Position numbers and translations under genes: made by a program. Source: Pelagomonas calceolata (lineage: Eukaryota; Sar; Pelagophyceae; Pelagomonadales; Pelagomonadaceae). From it: 64,000 nucleotides of DNA. Under the pieces are notes generated by a model. It saw nothing but the letters and a program-made list of their open reading frames with translations. It did no database searches and had not been told where the DNA came from. This document shows, piece by piece, positions 22,156-32,226 of this stretch (within the stretch, counting starts at the first letter, position 1; each line of letters opens with the position of its first letter). The DNA is taken from NCBI GenBank assembly GCA_918797485.1, contig CAKKNE010000004.1:1798001-1862000 (forward strand), given 5' to 3'.

Positions 22156-23195
22156 GGTGATGGTCGAACTGTTTGCATGTGATGTCGAAGTAAGTCAGGG
22201 TAGTCCTTCAAGTTGACTTGAACGCCAACTACATAATACATACACCACTATCTATTCTCCCATCGCGCCTCGCCGCGCGACATCGAAGCGGCACCTCCCG
22301 GGCCTCCGGCTCAGGCTGCCAGTACGCGCCGGCCCGGCCCGCCGGGGCTACAACGAGTCCGGGTCTGTGTGACTCGGACTTTCGGTCACGATGATGAGGG
22401 ACCTCCGGCAGGTCGGCTGTCGGGGCTGCCTCAGGATCCGCGCAAGCTCCGCCTGGCTCCCGCCATTTTCGAGTTAGCGAGCAATCAACCCAGGGAGATC
22501 CAGGGCTATCTGATGAAAAGAATCAACTATTTGCGATTGAGACGACGGCACTCAGAGGCCTGGTGAATATCCTTTTTATGCGAAGTTCGCTGTCACTGAC
22601 CCAAAGGTATGATCCACGTGTGAGAATATCAGTATTGGCTTCATCAAGAATGACATTGCCTAATGCAACCTCTGCCTTGAGGCCGGAAACACTCCCCCCA
22701 TTAGCAATGTAGTCCTTGATGCTGGACGCGCTGTTGAGAGCCCTATTTTCGCTCTTCTTAATACGATGCAGAGGAAGCATGGCTGTTGCGAGGCTGTTGC
22801 CCTCCGCATGAGACAGGTCATACCCCGGGGAGTCGGATACAAGCCCCACCAGTAGGGCCGAATGCTGCATCTCATGTGACCGCACTGTAAGGTTTAGTGG
22901 CAGGTGACCGTCGCAAGAGGGAGGTTTGTATAGAGTAGCCTCCTGCAGGCCTGGGGGTGCCTACTGTGTCTCATCTTCCCATAGTAATTTCTCCCCCTCT
23001 TCACATGTATCGTGTTGCCTTTATTATCCGCAACTTGAAAAACGGTGACCACAAAACAACCCACCGTTTTGCGTGGCAATCGCTCCGAGTCAACGCAGAA
23101 TTCTGGGGCATAATTCACCGTGACAGCGGCGGAGGGGCTAGGCTTTGGCAATTCCGACATTGAAAGCGGCTCGCTGAATTCCCAGTGCTCTTCAC
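22156..23195. other. Intergenic region after the glycosyltransferase gene
   Basis: No supported gene apart from a weak minus-strand ORF (22523-22885) listed separately. Words of the XY rule occur, including a TTCAAGTT near 22206, a decayed GACTCGGA near 22371 and ACCGTGAC at 23117-23124. Confidence 0.45.
22523..22885 (-). CDS. Unrecognised small ORF
   Basis: 120 codons, ATG at 22885. The product has a plausible amino-acid mix (ALLVGLVSDSPGYDLSHAEG, SVSGLKAEVALGNVILDEA) and no long low-complexity runs, but no recognisable domain. It could be a fragment of a retroelement polyprotein or a chance ORF. No neighbouring exon could be joined to it convincingly. Confidence 0.3.
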   Translation of the reverse strand: MRSHEMQHSALLVGLVSDSPGYDLSHAEGNSLATAMLPLHRIKKSENRALNSASSIKDYIANGGSVSGLKAEVALGNVILDEANTDILTRGSYLWVSDSELRIKRIFTRPLSAVVSIANS

Positions 23196-23310
23196 GGTAC
23201 CGTACCGTAGGTACCGTAGGTACCTACCGTAGGTACCCTAGGTACCTACCGTAGGTACCGTAGGTACCGTAGGTACCAGCAAGTACGTACCTACGGTACG
23301 GTACTGAAAG
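23196..23310. repeat. GGTACC(GTA/TAC) array
   Basis: About ten GGTACC palindromes, perfect or slightly degenerate, spaced by GTA or TAC (9-base period GTACCGTAG). It lies immediately upstream of the coiled-coil gene. The sequence is its own near reverse complement over most of its length, so it can form cruciforms. Confidence 0.85.
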
Positions 23311-23515
23311 ATCACTAGTAATACTGTACCAGCTCACGCACATCCCGCGCAGCGCCGGGGAAGTGCGGAATTACACACCCTTTATTTCCCCCCCTGCATC
23401 GCAGGGAGCCGCGCAGAACTTGAAGCTGAGATCGTGTGGACAGCGTGCTCAGCGCCGGGTCAACCGCCGATGCTACCAATTATTTTCAGGTAATGATGAT
23501 CCTTGACGCTGTTAG

Positions 23516-24352
23516 ATGAGGGCTCCGGAAGAAGCCGATGTCACCTCAGATCATGATTACGAAAGAAAGTGGCTGCAGATCTCCCATGAACTAGACAAGC
23601 TGCAAATTAGCTATCGGCGACTTCAAAGTGTGAACGAGTCTCTGAAGAGACAGATAGAGGCTTTGAACAAGCAACAGATCACTTACGTAGCCGAACGGAA
23701 AGAGGCTGAACGCAATGCCCACCAAGCAGAACTCAGGGTTGAACTATTGGGGCAAAATGCACTTATAGACCAGAGGGTTCGCGAGGGTCAGATCAAACGT
23801 CTGCGCATAGTAGAACATCAGATGAACGAGGTCCTTGCTAATTCACGGAATGAGCGTAACCAGCGAGTTAAGGCGGAGGAAAAGACAGCGAACCTGACCA
23901 AGGCACTAAATCGTGAACGTGCGCAGCGCCTTCACGACTTGCATCTGAATTTCCGTGTTGTGGGCGATTCACTCTCTGCTATGAAACGAGAGCGGCTTAT
24001 GGAGGAGCGCTGTCTCTCTTCCGAGAGAGACGCCGAACTAGTCACACGCAATTGTAACCTCCTCGAGACCGCCGTAACGACACACCATTCCGTTGATAGT
24101 AGAAGTATCTGCACACAAGCACAACAGGAGCATGCCATAGAATGGGGGCGTGCAAAGCGACTCTTACTCAAGTCCCTTGTTCAAGAGATGCGCAAAGATG
24201 CGCAAAATACATGCTTTGAAAAAGAATACCCTCAGAAGGAGCTTCATCGACTCCCTTCGAATCTCATTACATCAACTGTGATTCCTGGGCGTGCTGTGAA
24301 AACTAACAAACGCAGTCCTTCCCTTCGAAATTTGTTGCCTCCACTCCCTTAG
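23516..24352 (+). CDS. Coiled-coil protein, unknown function
   Basis: Single exon, 278 residues, ATG at 23516 preceded by an in-frame TAG-containing leader. Residues 15-180 are almost entirely heptad-like and charged (WLQISHELDKLQISYRRLQ, then ERNQRVKAEEKTANL), predicting a long parallel coiled coil; the C-terminus (residues 245-278) is basic and Pro/Ser-rich. There is no catalytic or membrane motif. Such proteins are common as axonemal or centriolar structural components, and several neighbours in this window are ciliary, but that link is inference. Confidence 0.65.
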   Translation: MRAPEEADVTSDHDYERKWLQISHELDKLQISYRRLQSVNESLKRQIEALNKQQITYVAERKEAERNAHQAELRVELLGQNALIDQRVREGQIKRLRIVEHQMNEVLANSRNERNQRVKAEEKTANLTKALNRERAQRLHDLHLNFRVVGDSLSAMKRERLMEERCLSSERDAELVTRNCNLLETAVTTHHSVDSRSICTQAQQEHAIEWGRAKRLLLKSLVQEMRKDAQNTCFEKEYPQKELHRLPSNLITSTVIPGRAVKTNKRSPSLRNLLPPLP

Positions 24353-24708
24353 CCTGAGCCAATAACTTGAAGGCAGTACAAATGAGTGCGTGCAATAAAT
24401 ATACTTCTATGCAGGACCTGGTGTTGGGATTAGTAAAGTTCTCTACTAAAGAAGTTCGCATCACCTTGCCAGTGGTCCTACTTACATGTGATTGAATATA
24501 CACTGGCAGCCGCGCTTAAGTCTCGATACTAAAATCAAATGTTCCATATTCTGAACATTGAGAACATCATGATGGCGACAAGATTTTTAAACTTCAAGCC
24601 TGAGTTATCTTGCATTCCCCCGGGGCCCGGGCCCAATGAAATGTACGGCAGTTCCGAGTCGTATGAAGTAGGCGGCGAACTGGAGACACCACGCAGAGCG
24701 TGGGCCCA
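24353..24708. other. Intergenic region after the coiled-coil gene
   Basis: No gene. Holds AACTTGAA (24366 area), AGCCTGAG (24597 area), GGCCCGGG (24625 area) and ATCATGAT (24568 area) rule words. Confidence 0.45.
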
Positions 24709-25062
24709 TAACCTGCGATGCAGAGGGAAATAGAGCGTGTAGCTCCGGACTTCCCCGGCAGCGTAGTGTAGTCGTCTAACGAAATGGTTTCTCCCATGTT
24801 TGATGGGGTTTGCGACGGGAAATTCGTCCGTCAATAAAAGGTGACTCAGGATGATAATAGTTAGGAGTGAGAGGCGACTTCCCCCTACTAAGGGGATATC
24901 GGAGTCACGGTCACTACCGTGCCAGTGATGGTACCGTAGGTACCCTCAGGCTAGGATGGGAAGTAGCCTAGGCGGGTAATACAAGTGCGGGTTGTGCTTG
25001 GATACGTCTCAGTTGAGCCTTGGGATCCTACTAGACGTGTATTTCCATTGCACTCTCTTCGA
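24709..25062 (+). repeat. Repeat family A, full copy
   Basis: About 350 bp: GATGCAGAGGGAAATAGAG at the left, CGTCTAACGAAATGGTTTCT, GTCCGTCAATAAAAGGTGAC, GGGGATATCGGAGT and TACGTCTCAGTTGA, ending in GTGTATTTCCATTGCAC. It matches 51945-52262 almost base for base except for a 36-bp and a 6-bp block present only here (24906-24941, and a 6-bp block within the CTCAGGCT word at 24945-24952). The minus strand opens a frame reading LTDEFPVANPIKHG that is partly kept in other copies. No terminal repeats are visible; it could be a SINE or MITE. Confidence 0.85.
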
Positions 25063-25077
25063 GCTAAAAAAGGGGAG

Positions 25078-25215
25078 GCACTACAAGAATATAATTCATT
25101 AATTAAGGGAGGAATATCCCAAAGGAAAGGACATACACAAAGCCTCTAAACTTGAAAGGCCTTCTCCCTGCGCCGGACCTGCGCCGCCGCTAGGATACCC
25201 AGCCGGCGCTTAAAA
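25078..25215 (+). repeat. Repeat family D
   Basis: Shares GGAATATCC, AAAGGACATACAC, AAGCCTCTA, GGCCTTCTCCCTGCG and GCTAGGATACCCAGCCGGCG with the inverted copy at 41340-41470 and partial copies at 7795-7850, 43895-43960 and 62690-62750. This copy carries an AACTTGAA word inside AAGCCTCTA...GGCC that the 43.9-kb copy lacks there; the 43.9-kb copy in turn carries CTCAGGCT a few bases downstream. Confidence 0.75.
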
Positions 25216-26205
25216 ATACAGTAGCCGAATTAGTCTGGTCCCGCCCCCGTAACGCCCCTTTTTGACCAACCCCCTTTTTCATGTTGACATCATCGCAAAG
25301 AGCAATATCGTAAAAGAGCCAGCCCCCCTTCCCGTGCCGGTTGTACCCGACACCCGCCCGCACGCGCGCGCGCTCATGACCAGGTTGCGACGCTGCTCCT
25401 CTCAGGTTTTCTTCCTCCCGCCAGGCCCGGGGCTGGCTGTGGTGCTGTGCTGTCATGTTCAAAGTTGTGCGCTTTCTCTTAAGGAGGACTGCCTAGCCGC
25501 TCTTCGGAGGATAGGCGTGGCGCGAACCAGAGAGTCAAACCGGCTTGCGTCTCTTTTCATGGTGCCATTGATGGTGAGACCGAGAAGCCTGAGCCAGCCT
25601 GAGGAACTTCGGATCATGATCATGATGCCGGGTGGGGCATTAAGTTGTAACAATACTGCGGTAGCTGTAGTTGGCGCTAGGGGATTCACTTCCTCCCAAG
25701 AAACTGGCTATTAAAACACTAAGTTTCCTATTTCGGTCCCTTCGCCTGCTCGGGGCGGCCCAGGCGTAGACGGGGGAGATATGCGCTACGTCGCCCGGAA
25801 TGACCTCGTCTCATAGAACCTATGTGAAGGACAACCTACGGTACATACCGTGACCGTAGATAATAATAATCAATTTATAAGTACCTAGGTAGGTACAGTT
25901 TAAGTAAGCGAATTATGATGGGCCATTATTGATTCTAAGCGTCAAGCGTCAGCCTGCTATGCACCGCTGTGCGCAGCAATCATCTAGCAAAGCTATCTAT
26001 ACAATCATTCCATTTTACTTTTACAACCTATGTACGGACAGGTGACCCAATTTGCTCATCTGTTTTGATTTTTATCAAAGTGTATGCTTCACGCACGAAG
26101 TACCTGGCTGTAAATTTGGCGAAACCCACCAGTAACATAAAGGAAATAGACAAAGCAAGGGCATTCTGTTGCTTAGAATACCAGCTATACAAGGTACACA
26201 CAAGA
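25216..26205. other. Intergenic region before the LRRC49-like gene
   Basis: No supported gene. Contains two ATCATGAT words around 25614-25626, AGCCTGAG words around 25590 and 25600, ACCGTGAC at 25847-25854 and a short TACCTAGGTAGGTAC string near 25883. ORFs at 25190-25714 lack any motif. The LRRC49-like frame is open back to 25969 (GTG) without an ATG. Confidence 0.45.
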
Positions 26206-28737
26206 ATGAAGACGGCATGCGAGAAACGCACAAAAACAAACTCCCTCAGAGCCAGTTCGTCTGATTCCCAGACCACACCCGAAAGTGAGTTACTTTCAGA
26301 ATCGACTCGCACGTCGTATGGACATGAAGAAAAGACTTCAGATCAACACTCGTGGCACGCTGACAGCACAAAATTAAGGAACAGATGTTTGCCCAGTGAT
26401 GGCAACAAAGGCCCAAAAGTTTACCTGGGCAATCGCCTGCAATCACTAGAATTACGCAAGGGCAGGATGATGATTCCATGTAACAATGATTCAGGGCCAT
26501 TGTCACATGGCAACAACAAAGCTGACAGCAATGATGCTAGAAACCGCAGGAACCAATATAACGACGATTTTGAGCTTATGTCGTCGGGTAAGACTAGTTC
26601 AATGGTGCCAATTACTAGGTCAACTCCAAATGAGCACGCCAGGCTATGCTCAGACTCAACCGGCATTAAAGGCGGCAGTGAGAAGGTACTAAAAAAACAT
26701 GAAACTGGAGAAGTCAGCGAGACACAGAGACCAGCCCAGTCAACCTTTAGCGAGAAAACATATGACGGTTTTGTTTTTATACAGTACAACGACCACCCCG
26801 GGGCACTTGTGGTATATCGCTCACCTGAGGAACGCGCAGCTAACCCTGAACGACTCAACCTGGACAGGCGGCGCCTGACAGTCTGTCCCATACTCAAATC
26901 GGAGGAGCAAGTGCGACTGCTTAACTATCAAAGCAACTATATCAAAGAGATTCAAAATCTTGTTCATCTGCCTAACCTGATCTTCCTTGATCTTTACAAT
27001 AATCGCATTGAGAATCTCTCCCATGACCTTGGATGCGTACCCACACTCAGAGTGTTGATGTTAGGCAAAAATCGTATCAGGGCAATCTCTCACCTGGATA
27101 AGTTAGTAAAATTGGATGTTCTTGATCTTCACTCAAATGCAATAACAAAAATTGAGCAACTTGGAGCTCTCTCAGAGTTGCGTGTACTTAATCTGGCTGG
27201 GAATAGACTCACAGAAATAAAACGACTCAGTAACCTCAAATCACTCACAGAGCTTAATGTCAGGCGCAATCATATTGTCAAGGCCACATCGCTTCAGCAA
27301 TTGCAATCACTCCAGCGATTATTTCTCAGCAATAACTGCATCCAGTCTTTTGATTCAATCGTGTGTGTTTTTGGCATAAGGTGTCTTATGGAACTTAGTA
27401 TGGATGGCAATCCTATCGCCCTGCAAGATCCAACTACCTACCGGCGATATGTCATAGAACAAGCCAAGAAACTCAGGCTCCTTGACCTAAAGCGTGTCAC
27501 AGATGCGGAACGTCGTCTTGTGGCGCTTGAGTCACAAAAGGAAGTTCAACGAAAACGTGCTGCAAAGAGGCGGGAGACGGTTGAAGCCGAAAGGCGCAGG
27601 CTCCGAGTTGAACGGTCTGAGGCAATTCGCGCAGCAGAAACGCAGTGGACGAACCAGACATCTAGCCGCAATCCAGACACAAGGCATAATACACAGAGCA
27701 GGTACATTTTGCAGTCTATGTGTACTGGCAGCTTGTCATTACAGTCAAATCTCGAACAACGTGAGTGTAATGTGTGTAGACGGCCGAAGCGTTGTGATGC
27801 TGTGAACAAATACGGCAATATATCTAGCGACGATACCCACTTGCCTGGTCAGCGTTGCTTGTCCTGTACGCAGGCAACACTTGTCACAGCTGAGCATCCC
27901 ATTGCATTGTCTTCGGGCTCCAGTGGGGCGCTTGTAGCTCGGTCAGTGTGTGCAGAGAGTACAGCTACCTCGATTGGAGGGTCAAATAGCTCTGCACACA
28001 TTGCCATGGGTTATTATGAGGTAGAAATCAGGGGAGCACATCGCGAAGAGCGTATGCTCCAGGTCTACGGCGAAGCTTGGGAGGGTCTCAACTCCCCAAA
28101 GATCACTGGTTCTTGTACCGCCCTTACTTGTCGCTTTGTATCTATTGAGCGTATTATTCGGAAGCTCCAACCTCATGTTCATAGCTTTGTCAAGCTTAAA
28201 AAGGCCACCTTTGGGAACAACGCGGTCCGCACCCTCTGTCAACTTTTACATTTGGCCAGCGTAGTCCAGGGTTTACCAAATGCTTTGGAGCTCAAAATAG
28301 AATCAAACCCAGTTTGTTCTCTCACCCTCCTGAGACCGCTTATCTGTGGGGTCTTTACCAATGTCGAATGCTTCAACGGCACCAAGGTTAGTCATGACGA
28401 CCAATTTATTTTTAGTGAACAATTTGGACCCATCAGAGATGCAGGGAGGCGCAAAGTTGTACTTCAGACAGGTTCACTTCTCAAACGTGATGGTTGTGAT
28501 GCTTTTAATCACATCATTTCAAGTTCGACAACAAATGCCCTCGGAATTGAAGAATACAGGCGTCTGCTGGATAGGTATGCCGAGCCCAGCCAACACATGA
28601 CAATTAATTTGCGCTTAGGTGCTGGCCTGCCGCCATGGACTTGCTGGTCAATGAATGCCTGGACCACCATTATTCATGTGCTTCATCCTTTGCAAGCGAG
28701 CCCATTTGGCTATAGCAAAGCTCAACTAATATCTTGA
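26206..28737 (+). CDS. LRRC49: LRRC49-like leucine-rich repeat protein
   Basis: Single exon, 843 residues from the ATG at 26206; the frame is open to 25969 but has no ATG there. After a Ser/Asn-rich 180-residue leader comes the LRRC49 entry (VVYRSPEERAANPERLNLDR, RLTVCPI), then about eight SDS22-like LRRs (FLDLYNNRIENL, VLMLGKNRIRAI, VLDLHSNAITKI, VLNLAGNRLTEI, ELNVRRNHI), an LRR cap, a charged coiled coil (QRKRAAKRRETVEAERRRLR) and the conserved C-terminal domain with MLQVYGEAWEGL. In animals LRRC49 is a subunit of the tubulin polyglutamylase complex (with TTLL1, TPGS1, TPGS2), which adds glutamate chains to axonemal tubulin. The assignment rests on the combined N- and C-terminal motifs. Confidence 0.85.
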   Translation: MKTACEKRTKTNSLRASSSDSQTTPESELLSESTRTSYGHEEKTSDQHSWHADSTKLRNRCLPSDGNKGPKVYLGNRLQSLELRKGRMMIPCNNDSGPLSHGNNKADSNDARNRRNQYNDDFELMSSGKTSSMVPITRSTPNEHARLCSDSTGIKGGSEKVLKKHETGEVSETQRPAQSTFSEKTYDGFVFIQYNDHPGALVVYRSPEERAANPERLNLDRRRLTVCPILKSEEQVRLLNYQSNYIKEIQNLVHLPNLIFLDLYNNRIENLSHDLGCVPTLRVLMLGKNRIRAISHLDKLVKLDVLDLHSNAITKIEQLGALSELRVLNLAGNRLTEIKRLSNLKSLTELNVRRNHIVKATSLQQLQSLQRLFLSNNCIQSFDSIVCVFGIRCLMELSMDGNPIALQDPTTYRRYVIEQAKKLRLLDLKRVTDAERRLVALESQKEVQRKRAAKRRETVEAERRRLRVERSEAIRAAETQWTNQTSSRNPDTRHNTQSRYILQSMCTGSLSLQSNLEQRECNVCRRPKRCDAVNKYGNISSDDTHLPGQRCLSCTQATLVTAEHPIALSSGSSGALVARSVCAESTATSIGGSNSSAHIAMGYYEVEIRGAHREERMLQVYGEAWEGLNSPKITGSCTALTCRFVSIERIIRKLQPHVHSFVKLKKATFGNNAVRTLCQLLHLASVVQGLPNALELKIESNPVCSLTLLRPLICGVFTNVECFNGTKVSHDDQFIFSEQFGPIRDAGRRKVVLQTGSLLKRDGCDAFNHIISSSTTNALGIEEYRRLLDRYAEPSQHMTINLRLGAGLPPWTCWSMNAWTTIIHVLHPLQASPFGYSKAQLIS

Positions 28738-29509
28738 ATTACGCTGCGTTGCACAATGTCATATTGTACAATAGGCTCCTGACTCTTTTGATATATGTAA
28801 ACTCGCACGGAATTCTTAATTGTACTAGCTGGACGGTAGGAAGATGTGGTGTCGATTGCCAGTGTACATAGTGATCGCTGCTCCCCTTGAACCGTTTTAT
28901 TTTGCGCCTCAGCGGATTTGGGGAGCGCAAGGATATATAGCGCAAGGATATTTTCTTCGGCAGTTCATCAGGTTGCAATTTGGAGCGCAACAGTTTGGTC
29001 TAGAAGCCAAAGCACCTGCTTCACATGCTAGTGTTACTTGTCCTACTTGAGCGCCCCGCCGCAGCGATCGCGTAGAACCGCATTGGAGGTACCTGGTCCC
29101 ACTTGCCTGTTTGGCCCGGGTGACTAAGTTAGACGTCTAAAGCGTCCGGAAGAACCCAGCAGAAGTAGGAGTGAGTTTGAGGAGGTCTGAGGGGGGGGGT
29201 GGACATCGTACCTATGACTAGAACCTATGACTACCCTTACTTCAACTTGAGGTTGACGTGGGGGGAAGTTGAAGCTGAGGAGTATAGGGTGCGGGTATTG
29301 AAGGGCAGGGCGGCCTGTAGTCGCGGAGGGCCAGCGTTGCACGACGGGGGCGGTGCGGGTTTTCTTCTACCAGAGAGTGGCCCCAACTCCCCGCCCACCC
29401 TGGTACTCGAAAAGGCCCTAGGATAGTACGCCTAACGTCCTAAACGCAGCTCTCGGACGAGTCCGATTCCCCGCGGTCGGCGTCGCCGGTTTCAAGTCTC
29501 TTCTACTTG
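28738..29509. other. Intergenic region after the LRRC49-like gene
   Basis: No gene seen. A G9-10 run lies near 29189-29198. Confidence 0.45.
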
Positions 29510-29890
29510 CGTGGCGCGTCATTCGAACGTCCGCTGCGATGCACGCGTACGTCCTGACGGTCGATTTTTTGTCGAGCGGCGTCCAAGTGGCCCGCCATGG
29601 ACATCACCGCCGATTCACCGGATATGCTCTCCCGACCGCCCGTGGGTTGACATGTGGCGACGGACAACTGGTGGACTGCTTGAGGTGCGTCGCCGTGTGC
29701 GCGTGGGCCAGGCGCTTCTCTACCAGCAATTTGGAGATCTATTCGCGATCGCGCGCCGATTTAGATTTAGAGCCTCGCGCAGAGCAGCAGCTTGTGGGCT
29801 TGCAGACCGCCGAGACGGGTACCTTTCGACACGTGCTCTAAGCATGGCGCGTATGAGTTCCTAGGACCTCCACACACGCCCGGTGGCTGC
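29510..29890 (+). repeat. Repeat family F, degenerate coding-like element
   Basis: The 3' half reads QFGDLFAIARRFRFRA, matching FGDLFAVARRFRAFAEHQAF read from the minus strand at 50480-50680; both end in GAGTTCCTAGGACCTCCACA. The 5' half shares CTCCCGACCG...GGTTGACA...CGGCGACGGA with 61880-61985. The copies are frame-shifted relative to each other, so this is probably a decayed protein-coding mobile element of unknown type. Confidence 0.6.
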
Positions 29891-30168
29891 CCCGTGCCGC
29901 GGGCACGGAGAGCGAATTAAATGCTGGGAGCTCCAGACTCCAGTAGTTCTATTTAGTCTGGCCCTAGAGCACCCCCCCCGCCTAGAGATGGCCTAGTACT
30001 AGTAGTATTAGTAGGCCTAGTAATAAGTCCTAGTATGGATACGGAACTAGAAGATATATTCTGTAGTTTTTGGTTTGAGCGGGTTTATCTCGGACTGTCG
30101 TATCGCGTCGCAGCTGTTTCTCAGTGCGAGGCTGCCCACACCTGCGCCTCAGCTATCTGCACAAAGCA
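29891..30168. other. Short intergenic region with TAGTA words
   Basis: CTAGTACTAGTAGTATTAG near 29995 contains the TACTAGTA rule word. No gene. Confidence 0.5.
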
Positions 30169-32226
30169 CTATCCTTTAGAATTGGTTGTGGATATCATCT
30201 GGAGTAGCTGGCTCATGCGATCTTCTTGGTTTAGGATCCTCGCCTTGACACATCGGACGCACTTTTCTTCATTGGAAACATGTTCGTTAAGCTCTTTCAA
30301 TTTACGGTCAAGTGGCCGCGTTGCACCTCTAGTAAACTCAACCTCTTGCTCGAGCTGGCTTACTTGCAGTTTAAGTTCTTGTTCCCATTTTTTTAGTTCT
30401 GCGTGCATGGTTGCCACGTCCTCGTGGACGTAATCCATACATTTGGCAATTGGGTTTGTGGATTGACATAATACCTGCACTGTCCGCTGGACTTCATTAA
30501 GATCTGTTTCGCGGACTTTGTCTTTGGAACCAGTTGTGGCATGATCGATGCGGCCAAAACGTATGCCACCTGAGCTTTGTCCTTTTTCTTCACCCCCTCC
30601 CCTCGCTGCAGCGCGTTCCTCTTCTTGGATCTCACGGACAAGCTTAGATTTGCCATCTGCGGCAACAACCACATCATTTGTGGCAACCTGTAGTTTCGTA
30701 TTGGATGCATCGCAAATCGTATTTCCATCATCATCATCATCGTTGCCATCATCTGTAATAATATCCACCATGATTGCAGTATTCCTTTCGAGTTTGGGGC
30801 GATGATTATCTTCAACGAGGTGGTCTTTATATATAGGAGGTCGGCGCCGTGCCGTGGTTGGTCGAGTGGAGAGTTTGGATTGGGCAGGGTCCTCATCCCT
30901 AAATGCCAGCGAAGTTGCACCCCCAGATTTTGCAGCATCATCATAGCTTTCAGAGCCAACGTTGCTGTTCGTTTCCCCTGCTAGGCCCTGCTTCTCCTCA
31001 GCCGGCATGACATCACACTTTATCTCCACGCTTGAAGGCACGGCAGGCCTGCAGCTCTGAAACTCCCCCGATGCAAGTACAGCCCGCACAGAGTGATCAC
31101 TGTTAGGTGCGAAGCTCGCGGCCACCGCGAAAAGCTGTAGGAGCCTATTGGTATTGTTTGGCTCAAGACCGCTCACTATTTTTGTGGGCCTGGCTTCGAC
31201 AATGGTATTAAGCTGCATTCCTACTAGCTTGACTAACTTTGCTAGGTAAGTTATCTTTGAATTCTTGTCGGTCACCTTCGAGCTATCGGACTCAGCTGTG
31301 TCGTAGAGTCCCGAGCCAAATGATGTCTGTCTAATGACTTCAGAGATGATGTCATGTAGGAATCGGAACGGAGGCTTGCCAAGGAGTTTATCCGTCAGCT
31401 TTGGCCGGGTTATGATCGGCTCCAGCAACCTCCGCGTTGTATCTGGGCTCCCATCACAGGCCTCAATCTGCCCATCAAGCTCAGAAATGCCAATGCCCAT
31501 GCCACCCAAACGCGGAGGTGGTTCCAGACCTTTGGACTCACTATTTGCACTTCGTGCACCTGCACGCGACGGAGGCATCTCCCCACTGGGCCGCTCCTTT
31601 TCAAACTCTAAGCCAATATCTACCTCGTTCTCTAGCTCCGATCTTGTTTTGATGCGTGGGATTCCTTCCGAGCTGGGTGCCACACCTTGCAATGACATCC
31701 GCACAGCCTCGCGGAAATCAAGCGAACGATCAGAGGCACAATGCGCTAATTGCTGCAAAAATTGATTTGTTTTTTCTGGCTCCAATCCTGCCACCACCTG
31801 TGGTCTCTAATTGTGATATACAACAGGTACTCACACCACCTTGGGGCCACGCATGTCAACATTCTTGCCAATGCATATGCTCACACAGGCCGCTATTTTT
31901 CCAAGATAATTGAGCTTTGACTCTTTGTCTCGTATGGCTCCCGAGTCAAGTTCCTCGCCTTTGTAAAGACCCTCTGCAAACCCAGTTGACCTCGTCGTGG
32001 CCGATACCTGTTAACGCCGTCGCGGCTAATACCTCATAATGTAAGACGCTGACGAGAATTACTATGTCATGAAGGAAGCGGAACGGCGGTTTAGACAGGA
32101 GCTGCACACAATAAGCCGTTCGTGACGTTTCCAATTTCCAATGCATACCTTTGCCTTCAGCTGGGGTCGATCGACGAGGGGCTGAAGGATATTTTGAGTC
32201 TTGATAATTTCCTCCTCCAGGCTCAT
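30169..32226 (-). CDS. IFT54: IFT54 (TRAF3IP1) with duplicated N-terminal domain
   Basis: Four exons (32226-32149, 32101-32063, 32007-31840, 31797-30169), separated by introns of 47, 55 and 42 bp, give 637 residues. Exons 1-3 and the start of exon 4 encode the N-terminal MIP-T3/CH-like domain (LVDRPQLKAK, LLSKPPFRFLHDI, STGFAEGLYKGEE, then VVAGLEPEKTNQFLQQLA). The same domain then recurs at residues about 215-325 (IITRPKLTDKLLGKPPFRFL, GSGLYDTAE, KIVSGLEPNNTNRLLQLF). After an acidic linker (about 405-545) a coiled coil (ELKKWEQELKLQVSQLEQEV) closes the protein. IFT54 is an IFT-B subunit whose N-terminal domain binds tubulin or membranes and whose coiled coil pairs with IFT20. Family members normally have one N-terminal domain. 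The 42-bp intron is required because the exon otherwise reads into TGA. Confidence 0.88.

Noticed and set aside
23196-23310. CRISPR-like array
   Set aside because: The spacers are the same 3-base GTA/TAC and the unit is a 6-base palindrome in a eukaryotic intergenic region; it is a short tandem array.
25495-25575. Possible tRNA (a GGTTTGACTC/GGTTCGCGCC-like string on the minus strand)
   Set aside because: No acceptor stem or anticodon arm can be folded around it.
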